Origin: an uncultured Lentisphaerota bacterium
GTDB taxonomy: Bacteria; Verrucomicrobiota; Kiritimatiellia; CAIQIC01
Direction of reading: 5' to 3'
DNA: 50,537 bases
Assembly (NCBI GenBank): GCA_903896925.1
Contig: CAITZM010000152.1
Span: forward strand, 1 to 50,537
Numbering within the stretch: the first letter of the stretch is position 1; each line of letters begins with the position of its first letter. Position numbers and translations under genes: made by a program. The notes under the pieces were generated by a model. That model was not told the origin of the DNA, searched no databases, and saw only the letters and a list, made by a program, of their open reading frames with translations. Positions 32,801 to 40,431 of this stretch are shown here, piece after piece.

Positions 32801-33067
32801 TTTCTGCTTGGTGACACAAAGCGCCTTTTGAAAGGCGTCGTGCGTCCGGCGGGACACTTCGTCCCCCATCAGCAGGCGGATCTTGTCCACCTTTTGCCAT
32901 TCATCTTTGAGGGCCAGCAAGGAGCCGATCTCGAAATACCCCGTCGCGATATCGAGGCCGCGCGCGATCTGGCACCAACCATGGAGATAGCGTAGCACCT
33001 TCCAGTCCGCGTCGCTATTATCGACGATGAAAAGTTCGCTCCCCGTCTTGCCGGTCTCTTTATCCAT
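29864..33067 (-). CDS. PLD-domain SNF2-like helicase, first gene of the defence operon
   Basis: 1067 residues from ATG 33067; upstream in-frame codons are unconvincing. Residues to about 210 form a phospholipase D-type domain: H-A-K-A-Y with G-S-S-N-F-T, one HxK motif. A two-lobe helicase follows: D-G-V-G-L-G-K-T (Walker Lys272), I-I-D-E-A-H-H (Asp353), L-T-A-T-P-V-N-N, later T-D-V-L-S-E-G-L-N-L-Q and Q-R-I-G-R-V-D-R-R. An acidic stretch (E-D-E-E-E-D-I-I-D) interrupts lobe 2. This is the HepA/SNF2 class with a fused nuclease-like domain, as in several phage-defence loci. All downstream genes overlap or adjoin. Confidence 0.85.
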   Translation of the reverse strand: MDKETGKTGSELFIVDNSDADWKVLRYLHGWCQIARGLDIATGYFEIGSLLALKDEWQKVDKIRLLMGDEVSRRTHDAFQKALCVTKQKLDASLETEKQKNDFLVGVPAIAAAIRSGKIECRVYRREKFHAKAYITHSRLEVVGSSALVGSSNFTYPGLAENIELNVQITGAPVATLQAWYEKHWNDAEDVSLEILRVIERHLRAFTPFEIYAKALQEFFRGHEMTVNEWEQAQSKMYPILDHYQKEGYHALMKIAAQHGGAFLCDGVGLGKTFVGLMLIERLVVHDRKRVALFVPKSARADVWERDIRRYLRYLGGDFSNLVLFNHTDLLRAGDFQYRLDRIKEMADVVIIDEAHHFRNPGLRGDPGEVLTHYWRLFDLLGGPQGVKQLFMLTATPVNNRLRDFQHMIELFASRNPDAQGYLRPDPAQFKDAPLGIHSLPGHFRKLEKALEASLQQPVEDTDIATNLVEAETILWSDELFRALVVQRSRAYVKRSQEQHGGNRATFPVRDPKSPGVVKYGLKKTYGQLLDMVERAFDHPDKPLFSLAVYYPLAYYSGSAMPKMDMEWQAGRQKALVGLIRTQFLKRFESSARAFEFSCGALLVTLLAWVTKHSQSASEKKRLERWKGQHEHVLDHVHRDRHELLGEELNEDEEEDIIDAELLEKVEELSRDDYKVDEILDETFLDLDQLSAFLKELKQFKPAHDDKLKSLIKLLQTDPVLKKQKVLIFSEYMATARYLRKQLETAGFTAVEEIDSATKRNRSEVIRRFAPYYNRPPQGELFEGLDGETRILISTDVLSEGLNLQDATRLINYDLHWNPVRLMQRIGRVDRRLNPEIEALILAAHPDQKAIRGTVAYWNFLPPKELDDLLKLYAKVSKKTLRISKVFGIEGKKLLHPDDDYEALKDFNHAYEGETSATEEMHLEFQQLLKDHPELEGQLKAMPLRIFSGKQHPRPDTRAVFFCYALPAPAAKDREAGAADALAWSEDAGHTKWYLFALANEKIVDEPSEIIDLIRSRPDTPRQLVIEAKTLSEIRAVIERHIKNSYLRQVQAPIGVKPVLKCWMELN

Positions 33068-33088
33068 GGCGGTGACAATCCCCGCGCC

Positions 33089-33117
33089 TTTATAGCAGGA
33101 GCAAAGCGAGTTGGGAA
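33089..33117 (-). promoter_or_regulatory. Candidate promoter of the defence operon
   Basis: -10 TATAAA (33094-33089) with TTCCCA (33117-33112) 17 bases upstream; only the -10 is good. It lies about 21 bases before the helicase ATG, in the 105-base gap after the heparinase-like gene. Confidence 0.3.
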
Positions 33118-33172
33118 CAACAAGGCGAAAACATTCCACAGATGTGTATGACAGGCACGTTCAGCTCGCGTA

Positions 33173-36100
33173 TCACGGTCTCCGCAGCCAGATTGAGGGC
33201 ACAGGTTGTTGCGGGCACCCGGGCCCGCTGACCTCCAACACGGGCGCGAGGCCCTTCCATAGCACGGCGAGGTTCGGCCAGTTCTGCCAGGTCTCGTGTT
33301 TGTACGGCTTGGTGCGCATGTCGGTGAAAATGACCTTGAACCGGTGCGGACCTGGGGCCAGCGCGCGCGACCAGGTGCCGAGCGCGTGCCAGCGCAGCGT
33401 CGGCCACCACTCCTCGCCATCCACGAAGACGCGCAGGTCGTAGCCGGGATCACCATCGGGAATGACGGACTCGCGCGGGGCATGGAAGGTGTAGACGCCA
33501 GCGGTGGGCACATCGAGCAAGCCCTCGTAGCGCACGACAAACGCGCTACCGTTGGTATGCATGGAAACATCGAGCAGTTGCGGCGTGCTCCCCGACTTCT
33601 GCGCGGGGATGGTGGCGCTGTTGGCGACGAGCGCGAACGGTTGGCCCTCGGCGAATTGCCACGCCAGTCCCGGTTGCGTCGCGGCAGGCGGCACGGCGGG
33701 CGCGGGCGTCTGCCGGGTGAACACCGCGCGCGTCGGCAGCGAGGCAAAGCCGGGATCGAAGGCCCAGGCACGGGCCTTGGCGCCGGGGCGCACGGCGCTG
33801 GCACGCACCACGGCGCTCGCGGTCAGGCGCACGGGTTTCTCGTAACGCGGCGACTGCGCCGTCGGCTCGCTGCCGTCGAGCGTGTAATGGATGGCCACGC
33901 CCGGCGTCGCGCAGGTCATCATCACGTCGGTGTGATCGCAGAAGACAGCCACATCCGGGGTGAAAGCAACCGGTTTTATGGGCGCAAATATTTCGCGTGT
34001 CATCTTCAGCGTGCCATCGAAGGTGAACTCGCCGCTGCGTGCGCCGAGCACCAGCCCGCGCGCCATCCCGTTCTTGGGCTGCACGACGAGCAGCGCCTCG
34101 CCCTCGGTCGCGACAGCGCCAGCTTTCAATGCGCCAGGCTTGATGCTGGCGGCGAAATCAAGTTTCGTTCCATCGGGCGCCACGGCATGGAAGCGCGTGC
34201 CCGCGCCGGTGACCTGCCACGCCGCACGCGCGTCGGCCCCGGCAGGCGCCGTGGTGATGAAGGTGACGAGCACCTGATCCCCCGCCCCGCTCCACTTCAC
34301 GAAGGTCCGGCGCACAAACGCAAGCGTGTCACGCAGTTCCGGCCGGTTCGCCTTCCATTCCTTCTCGGCGTCGCGGACTTCGCCGCCGTCCTTGTGCGCC
34401 AGGTCGTGCGACTTGGGGTCGAATTCCAGGCGCAAGGAACTGTTGCCGAACAGATGCATCGCCACCTTCGGGAAACCGGGATTATCGGTGTGGATTTCGC
34501 GCTTGGCTTCGTCGAGCATCACACGCTTCTCCGCATTCGGAAGCGGCGCCTTCGCCCGGCGCAACCAGTCGAGCTTGTCCACCGGCGTATACAGTTCGAA
34601 CGGGAGCTCATAGTCGTGCTTTGCAGCCGTCTGCACGCGATCCACCACAATCCAGCACACCGGCTCACGCACAAAGAACACCTGCCGCGTGTGGCGCTGC
34701 ACATCGGTGACCGCAGGCAAACCCAGCGCGTGCTGCTGCCGCTTCATGTCATAGGCTCCGGTGTGGAAGGTGGACCAGTAGGTGCGTCCGTTGCGATCCT
34801 CGTAGGCGCCCTCGTAGATGCCCTCCGCCAGATCGAACTGCGCGCTGCTGTGCCAGCGGCCCCCGATCGGCTGACCATCGGAGTGTGTCAGGAAGGCGGT
34901 TTTCGCGCCGACGTTGTCCACGTTTTTGAAATGCGCATTCTGCGTGCGCCCATCTACATAGACCGGCTGGGCCGTCAGCAAGTGCCGTCCATAATTGTGG
35001 AGTTTGAAACCGTTGCAGTCTTCATCGGGATTGCTGTTGGGGATGCGCCCGGAATGCATGTAGAAAAAGGGATCGCCCTGGCCCCACCCCCCGCGCAGCA
35101 TGAACTCGCCCAGGTTCGGCATCACATCGGACATGTGTTCAGGCAAATCACGCTTAGCTCCTGTGTCGAAGGCTGCAGCGACCATGCGCTGCGCCTCCGG
35201 CTCCGCCGTCACCCAGGGCGCGGCCGCGCCCAGCGAGCGCGGGCCGAACGACCAGAGGTTGGTGCCGACGAACCAGTACCGCACCGAGCGATAATCGTCG
35301 CGATGCCGGTAGCCGTCGGGCTTCAGGTGCCGCAGAAAGAATTCGCCATTGCGCGTCAGGCACTCCTTGAATTCGGCGGCAAACACGGCGTCGAACCAGG
35401 CGGGCTGCTGGTCCTGCCAGAGCCGGAACGCCTCCGGCGCGCGCTCGATCCAGACACCCTGATGACCTTCGTCGGAGTATTCCACATAGCCGCCGTCGGG
35501 CAGGATCGAGAAGAGGGCGTGATTCTGAAAGGTGCGCGCCGCCTCGCGGCCGGCCCACTGCGCGGCCTTGAATTCACCGAGCAGCAGGCTGTTGCGGACG
35601 TTGAAGCCCAGACCCATCATGTTCCAGTTGAAGCGCGTCGCCCGCGCCACCAGGATGTTCGGCGCGAGATATTCGTCCAGCGCCACGAGCAGCACGCGCG
35701 CCAGCGTCGCCGCGGGCAGCTCGCGCGCCACGTCCGGATGCAGGAGCGCCAGCGCGCGCAGCCGGGTGACGAACATCGCCGGCTGCCGCGCGACCAGCGT
35801 GGGGTACCAGCGCACGTTCCAGACATAGGGCGCCTGCCGCGCATCCATGCGGATCGCAACGGGGTCATAGCCCGCGGGCGCGGGATTCCCCACCGGCAGC
35901 GCATTCAGGTCGCGCTGCATGTTCAGCGCCCAGTCGTCGGTATACTCCGCCCAGCGCCGCAAATACTGCGGTTCGCCGGTGACCTGATAGGCGTCCAGCA
36001 GCCAGCAGCGCACGCCATCGGTGCTGTCGCCGGACTCGCGCTCCAGCACATGGAACTGCCGCATCACCTGCAACCACACGGGCATTTTCTGCGCGGTCTG

Positions 36101-37147
36101 CGGCTGGAATGGCACGTAGGCCCAGTTGACCGCGCCCGGCTCGCCAATGGCGAACTTGAGCAGTTCCGTGCTGCTCACCGCGCGGTTCGGCTGCGTGGCG
36201 ATGCCGCGCAACGCATCGGCGACCCAGTCCGGCTTGAGCACCGGTGTGCCCAGCAGCGGGCGCTGGTCGTGGATGAGCGCATCCGGCGGCACGCCGTATT
36301 TTTCGAGGTGCGTGAGTTTGTCGAAGAAATAGGCCCGGAAGGCCTCCAGCGCGGCGGCGAACTTTTTTTCCTTATAGAGTGCGAACGCCTGCTCCAGGCC
36401 CCGGGCTTTTTCGTCCAGCGCGCGGAAGAGCTGATGAGCGAGCGCTTCGGTCGCGGCGGCATCGTTGCGCCGCGCAAAGGCCGCGCGCCGGGCGGCCGCA
36501 TCGGCGGGCGGCGGCAACTCCAGCTGGCGCACCTTGGTCAATGCAAAGCCGTCCGGCACCTGCCGCTGGCGATAGCCATCCGCCACGCTGCGCCAGCTCT
36601 CCAAAACCACCGCAAAGTCCGCCTGCTCCTTCTCGATGGCAGCCAACTCGCCGCCCAACTTCTGCACCTGCTCCGCCGCCGCCTGACCTGCCGGCAGCGC
36701 GAGACAGCGCTTGACGATGAGCGCATCCAGTTCGGCCTGCGCAATGTCCTTCTTGACGCGCAGGCGCTGACTTTCGAGATCCAGCGCGGCCTGCTCATCC
36801 TTATCCTTCCCGGTCATCGCAGCGCGCTTGGCCCGCATCTGCGCGTCCAGCGCGGCAACGTCTGCGTTGAGGCGTTTATGGTCCGCCGACTCCAAGCCAC
36901 CGGCTTGCTTGAACGCCCCAGACCGCAGCGCGTTCAGCGCCTGGCCCAGCGCATTGCGCGCCGTCTGCCGGCGCGCGGCCAGCTCCTTCCCCCACCCTTC
37001 CGCCTCGTCGGTGTGCTGGAGCAGGTCCGCCACCTCCGCCGGCGTGGTCGGCAGCCTGCCCGGCACCGCCGGCGGCGGCGCGACACACAGCGCCACCAGC
37101 GGCGACAACCAACCGAACAACAACAGACAACACGTTATAGTTTTCAT
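33173..37147 (-). CDS. Secreted multidomain heparinase II/III-like polysaccharide lyase
   Basis: 1324 residues from ATG 37147. Signal peptide: M-K-T-I-T-C-C-L-L-L-F-G-W-L-S. Residues 50-230 are charged, helical and coiled-coil-like. From about 260 to 620 comes an alpha-barrel with W-A-E-Y-T-D-D-W, G-Y-V-E-Y-S-D-E-G-H-Q-G and N-W-N/F-N-W-N-type turns typical of heparinase/alginate-lyase N-domains. A beta-sandwich follows, with H-N-Y-G-R-H-L and Y-V-D-G-R-T. Near 1088, Y-T-L-D-G-S-E-P-T marks a chitobiase/hexosaminidase C-terminal domain. From about 1200 to 1310, Y-E-G-L-L-D-V-P-T-A-G-V-Y-T-F marks a PA14-type carbohydrate-binding module. It probably cleaves an acidic polysaccharide outside the cell. 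A paired palindrome lies upstream. Confidence 0.8.
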   Translation of the reverse strand: MKTITCCLLLFGWLSPLVALCVAPPPAVPGRLPTTPAEVADLLQHTDEAEGWGKELAARRQTARNALGQALNALRSGAFKQAGGLESADHKRLNADVAALDAQMRAKRAAMTGKDKDEQAALDLESQRLRVKKDIAQAELDALIVKRCLALPAGQAAAEQVQKLGGELAAIEKEQADFAVVLESWRSVADGYRQRQVPDGFALTKVRQLELPPPADAAARRAAFARRNDAAATEALAHQLFRALDEKARGLEQAFALYKEKKFAAALEAFRAYFFDKLTHLEKYGVPPDALIHDQRPLLGTPVLKPDWVADALRGIATQPNRAVSSTELLKFAIGEPGAVNWAYVPFQPQTAQKMPVWLQVMRQFHVLERESGDSTDGVRCWLLDAYQVTGEPQYLRRWAEYTDDWALNMQRDLNALPVGNPAPAGYDPVAIRMDARQAPYVWNVRWYPTLVARQPAMFVTRLRALALLHPDVARELPAATLARVLLVALDEYLAPNILVARATRFNWNMMGLGFNVRNSLLLGEFKAAQWAGREAARTFQNHALFSILPDGGYVEYSDEGHQGVWIERAPEAFRLWQDQQPAWFDAVFAAEFKECLTRNGEFFLRHLKPDGYRHRDDYRSVRYWFVGTNLWSFGPRSLGAAAPWVTAEPEAQRMVAAAFDTGAKRDLPEHMSDVMPNLGEFMLRGGWGQGDPFFYMHSGRIPNSNPDEDCNGFKLHNYGRHLLTAQPVYVDGRTQNAHFKNVDNVGAKTAFLTHSDGQPIGGRWHSSAQFDLAEGIYEGAYEDRNGRTYWSTFHTGAYDMKRQQHALGLPAVTDVQRHTRQVFFVREPVCWIVVDRVQTAAKHDYELPFELYTPVDKLDWLRRAKAPLPNAEKRVMLDEAKREIHTDNPGFPKVAMHLFGNSSLRLEFDPKSHDLAHKDGGEVRDAEKEWKANRPELRDTLAFVRRTFVKWSGAGDQVLVTFITTAPAGADARAAWQVTGAGTRFHAVAPDGTKLDFAASIKPGALKAGAVATEGEALLVVQPKNGMARGLVLGARSGEFTFDGTLKMTREIFAPIKPVAFTPDVAVFCDHTDVMMTCATPGVAIHYTLDGSEPTAQSPRYEKPVRLTASAVVRASAVRPGAKARAWAFDPGFASLPTRAVFTRQTPAPAVPPAATQPGLAWQFAEGQPFALVANSATIPAQKSGSTPQLLDVSMHTNGSAFVVRYEGLLDVPTAGVYTFHAPRESVIPDGDPGYDLRVFVDGEEWWPTLRWHALGTWSRALAPGPHRFKVIFTDMRTKPYKHETWQNWPNLAVLWKGLAPVLEVSGPGCPQQPVPSIWLRRP

Positions 37148-37229
37148 ACCGGGCTCGCTTAGCGCCTCACGATGGTTTCCAATCGGCGCCGCACACATTT
37201 CCCAACCATGGACAGCGGCGGCCGTAAGT

Positions 37230-37277
37230 TTTCCAGACCTTGGAAACTTTCAACAGCCTTTTCTCCACGTCTTGAAA
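37230..37277 (-). promoter_or_regulatory. Paired palindrome element upstream of the heparinase-like gene
   Basis: Dyads TTTCCAGACCTTGGAA (37230-37245) and TCTCCACGTCTTGAAA (37262-37277), centres 32 bp apart, 82 bp upstream of the ATG. It is nearly the same sequence as the element at 23625-23672. The 287-base spacer 37148-37434 otherwise shows no clear promoter for the rightward signalling genes. Confidence 0.6.
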
Positions 37278-37434
37278 GAAACAAGACATCCCGGAGGGCG
37301 CAGGCTGCTGAATCAGCTGAACACGTTCAATAGCTCCACCGGATCAAATTGGCGCCCGCTTTCGCGCCTTTAATGGTCGTACAGGCGGACGGCCTATGTC
37401 ATACTTCGCGCCGTAGCCAGCGAGGTGTGTGAGC

Positions 37435-40431
37435 ATGATGCGCATAAAAAAAGTGCACCCCATGAAAGCCGTCCAGCCAGACGCTGCCGCGGCGACCATG
37501 GCTTTCCCCATCGTCGGCATCGGCGCCTCCGCCGGCGGGCTGGCGGCGTTCGAGGCCTTCTTCTCCGGGATGCCGGTGGACACCGCTCCGGGCATGGCGT
37601 TTGTGCTGGTACAGCACCTGGACCCGAATCACAAGAGCATGCTCGCCGACCTGATCCGGCGCTACACGCGGATGCAAGTATTCGAAGTCCAAGACGGGAT
37701 GGTGGTGCGCCCCAACTGCGCCTACATCCTCCCGCCCGCCTACGACATGGCCTTGCTGAACGGCACGCTGCACCTGCTCGCACCCACCGCGCCGCGCGGC
37801 CAGCAGTTGCCGGTCGATTTCTTCTTTCGTTCGCTGGCGGCGGACCAACACGAACGGGCGATCGGCATCGTGCTCTCCGGCACCGGCAGCGACGGTACGC
37901 AAGGCGTCCGCGCCATCAAGGCCGAAGGCGGCCTGGCGCTGGCGCAGAGCCCCGCCTCCACCGAGTTTGACGGCATGCCGCGCAGCGCACTGGCCACCGG
38001 CCTGGTGGACTACGAACTGCCCCCCGCCGAGATGGGCGCGAAACTCATCGCCTACGTGCCCCACGCCTTGGGCCTGCCGCCCCGGAACACCGCTGTCCTG
38101 GCGCCCAAGTCCGAGAGTGCGTTGAAGAAAATCATCATCCTGCTGCGCGGGCAGACCAGCCACGACTTTTCCCGGTACAAGCCCAGCACCCTCCACCGCC
38201 GCATCGACCGGCGCATGGCCATCCACCATATCGACGCGGTGGAGAGCTACGTCAAGTATCTCCAGCAGACGCCAGCCGAGGTGGAAGCGCTCTTTCGCGA
38301 CCTGTTGATCGGCGTGACGAGTTTCTTCCGCGACCCGGAGGCGTTCAAGGTCGTCGAGGAGCAGATCATCCCCAAACTGTTTGCCGGCAAGCGCGCGGAC
38401 GCCGTGATCCGCGTCTGGGTGCCGGGCTGTGCCACCGGCGAGGAAGCGTATGCCCTCGCCATCCTGCTTGCCGAACGGCAGGAGGCGATGAAACAAAGTT
38501 TCAAGGTGCAGCTTTTTGCCACGGACATTGATCGTCAGGCGATTGCCGTGGCCCGGGCGGGGCGGTATCCGGCCGGCGTGGCCGCCGACCTCACGCCGGG
38601 ACGGCTGGCGCGCTTCTTCACCCTCGAGCCGGATGGCAGCGCCTACCGCATCAATCGCGGGCTGCGCGACCTGCTGATCTTTTCCGAGCAGAACGTGATC
38701 AAAGATCCGCCCTTCACCAAGCTCGACCTGATCAGCTGCCGGAACCTCCTGATCTACTTGGACGGCGATTTGCAGAAGAAACTCATCCCGCTGTTTCACC
38801 AGGCCTTGAACCCGGACGGCTATCTCTTCCTGGGCACCTCCGAAGGCGTCGGCGAGTTTGGCGATCTGTTTGCCACGCACGACCGCAAGGCCAAGGTGTT
38901 TCAGCGCAAAGACAGCTCCGCAAGCCGCTACCGCGCGGCCGGCAGCCGGTTCCTGCCGCCGGTCACCGCCGTCGAGATCGCGAATCCGCAGCGCGCCGGC
39001 CAGCCGGCGTTCCCGGTCAAACTCCCGCTGCGCGAGCTGACCGAGCAGGCGCTGCTGAAACAATTCGCCCCGGCCGGCGCGCTCGTCAACGCCGCCGGTG
39101 ATATCATCTACCTCCACGGCCGCACGGGCCGGTATCTGGAACCGGCTCCGGGCGAGCCCGGCATCAGCAACATCCTCAAGATGGCGCGCGAAGGACTGAA
39201 GCGCGAACTGAGCATCACCCTGCACAAAGCCGTGGTCGGCCAGGCCAGCGTCAGCCTGCCCGGCCTGCGCGTGAAAACCAATGGCGACTTCAGCGTGGTT
39301 GATCTGACCGTTCAGCCGGTGCTGAGCGGCACCGGCGCCACGCCGGCCACAGCGCTGTACCTGGTGGTCATGGAGGAAGCGCCGGCGAGACCAGAGGCCA
39401 GCGGCCGGCCCCGCTCCGGGCGGGGTCGGCAGTCAACGCAGGGCGGGCAGGCGGCGGACGCGGATGCGCACATCGCCGCGCTCAGACAGGAACTCCGCAC
39501 CAAGGAGGATTACCTCCAGTCCGCCAACGAGGAGCTGGAGACCTCCAACGAAGAACTAAAAGCCTCCAACGAGGAACTGCAGTCGGTCAACGAGGAACTC
39601 CAATCCACCAACGAGGAGCTGGAGACTTCCAAGGAAGAATTGCAGTCGGTCAATGAAGAGCTGGCCACGGTCAACACCGAGATGCAAACCAAGATGGGTG
39701 ACCTGTCGCGGCTCAACAACGACCTGAACAACCTGCTGGCCGGGACCGGCATCGGCACCGTGTTTGTGGATCACCAGCTGCGCATCTTGCGGTTCACGCC
39801 CGCCGTCACCAGCATCATCAACCTGATTCAAGGCGACATCGGGCGGCCGCTGGGCCACATCGTTTCCAACCTGCGCGACTATGACCGGTTGATGGCAGAT
39901 ATGAAAAGGGTGTTGGATACCCTGACACCCAAGGAACTGGACGTGCAAATCACAAGCGGCCAGTGGTACACGCTGCGGATCCTGCCGTACCGGACGGTGG
40001 ACAATGTGGTCGAAGGCGCGGTGATCACCTTCGTGAACATCACGAAGGCGAAGCTGATGCAGGAGGCGCTGAAGCGGGCGAACAAACTCAGCCGGCTGGC
40101 GGTGGTGGTGCGCGATGCGCACGATGCGATCACCGTGCAGGATTTGACAGGGCGCATCCTCGCCTGGAATCCGGGCGCGGTGCGGCTGTATGGCTGGAGC
40201 GAAGCCGAGGCGCTGGACATGCATGTTGGCGATCTGACGCCGGTGGCGTTGCGGGCGAAAGCGTTGAGCCGGGTCAAACAACTCAGCCGCGCGAAAGTGC
40301 TGAAGCCGTATCTGACCCAGCGCCTCACCAAAGCCGGCACGGTCGTGAACGTCTCGCTGGTTTCCACTGCCTTGGTGGATGAGACCGGCCGCATGTACGC
40401 GGTGTCGACCACGGAACGGGTGGCGCCATGA
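37435..40431 (+). CDS. CheB-CheR-PAS fusion signalling protein
   Basis: 998 residues. ATG 37435 was chosen for GAGG at nine bases upstream (37422-37425). Residues 20-210: CheB methylesterase with Ser32 (I-G-A-S-A-G-G), His61 (V-Q-H-L-D-P) and Asp153 (G-T-G-S-D-G-T). Residues 220-500: CheR methyltransferase (F-F-R-D-P-E, V-P-G-C-A-T-G-E-E, R-N-L-L-I-Y). Residues about 660-760 are a heptad coiled coil repeating N-E-E-L-x-S/T. Two PAS domains follow. There is no receiver, kinase domain or chemoreceptor nearby. Its stop overlaps the next start (ATGA). These fusions are thought to act in non-chemotactic signalling. Confidence 0.9.
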   Translation: MMRIKKVHPMKAVQPDAAAATMAFPIVGIGASAGGLAAFEAFFSGMPVDTAPGMAFVLVQHLDPNHKSMLADLIRRYTRMQVFEVQDGMVVRPNCAYILPPAYDMALLNGTLHLLAPTAPRGQQLPVDFFFRSLAADQHERAIGIVLSGTGSDGTQGVRAIKAEGGLALAQSPASTEFDGMPRSALATGLVDYELPPAEMGAKLIAYVPHALGLPPRNTAVLAPKSESALKKIIILLRGQTSHDFSRYKPSTLHRRIDRRMAIHHIDAVESYVKYLQQTPAEVEALFRDLLIGVTSFFRDPEAFKVVEEQIIPKLFAGKRADAVIRVWVPGCATGEEAYALAILLAERQEAMKQSFKVQLFATDIDRQAIAVARAGRYPAGVAADLTPGRLARFFTLEPDGSAYRINRGLRDLLIFSEQNVIKDPPFTKLDLISCRNLLIYLDGDLQKKLIPLFHQALNPDGYLFLGTSEGVGEFGDLFATHDRKAKVFQRKDSSASRYRAAGSRFLPPVTAVEIANPQRAGQPAFPVKLPLRELTEQALLKQFAPAGALVNAAGDIIYLHGRTGRYLEPAPGEPGISNILKMAREGLKRELSITLHKAVVGQASVSLPGLRVKTNGDFSVVDLTVQPVLSGTGATPATALYLVVMEEAPARPEASGRPRSGRGRQSTQGGQAADADAHIAALRQELRTKEDYLQSANEELETSNEELKASNEELQSVNEELQSTNEELETSKEELQSVNEELATVNTEMQTKMGDLSRLNNDLNNLLAGTGIGTVFVDHQLRILRFTPAVTSIINLIQGDIGRPLGHIVSNLRDYDRLMADMKRVLDTLTPKELDVQITSGQWYTLRILPYRTVDNVVEGAVITFVNITKAKLMQEALKRANKLSRLAVVVRDAHDAITVQDLTGRILAWNPGAVRLYGWSEAEALDMHVGDLTPVALRAKALSRVKQLSRAKVLKPYLTQRLTKAGTVVNVSLVSTALVDETGRMYAVSTTERVAP

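Noticed and set aside
23907..33067. Calling the operon DISARM or a type I restriction system
   Set aside because: No DrmA/DrmB-like gene, no HsdS-type specificity subunit and no separate HsdR. Only generic parts are shared.
33296..37162. 1288-codon + strand ORF opposite the heparinase-like gene
   Set aside because: Antisense artefact of high GC. The minus strand has signal peptide and domain motifs.
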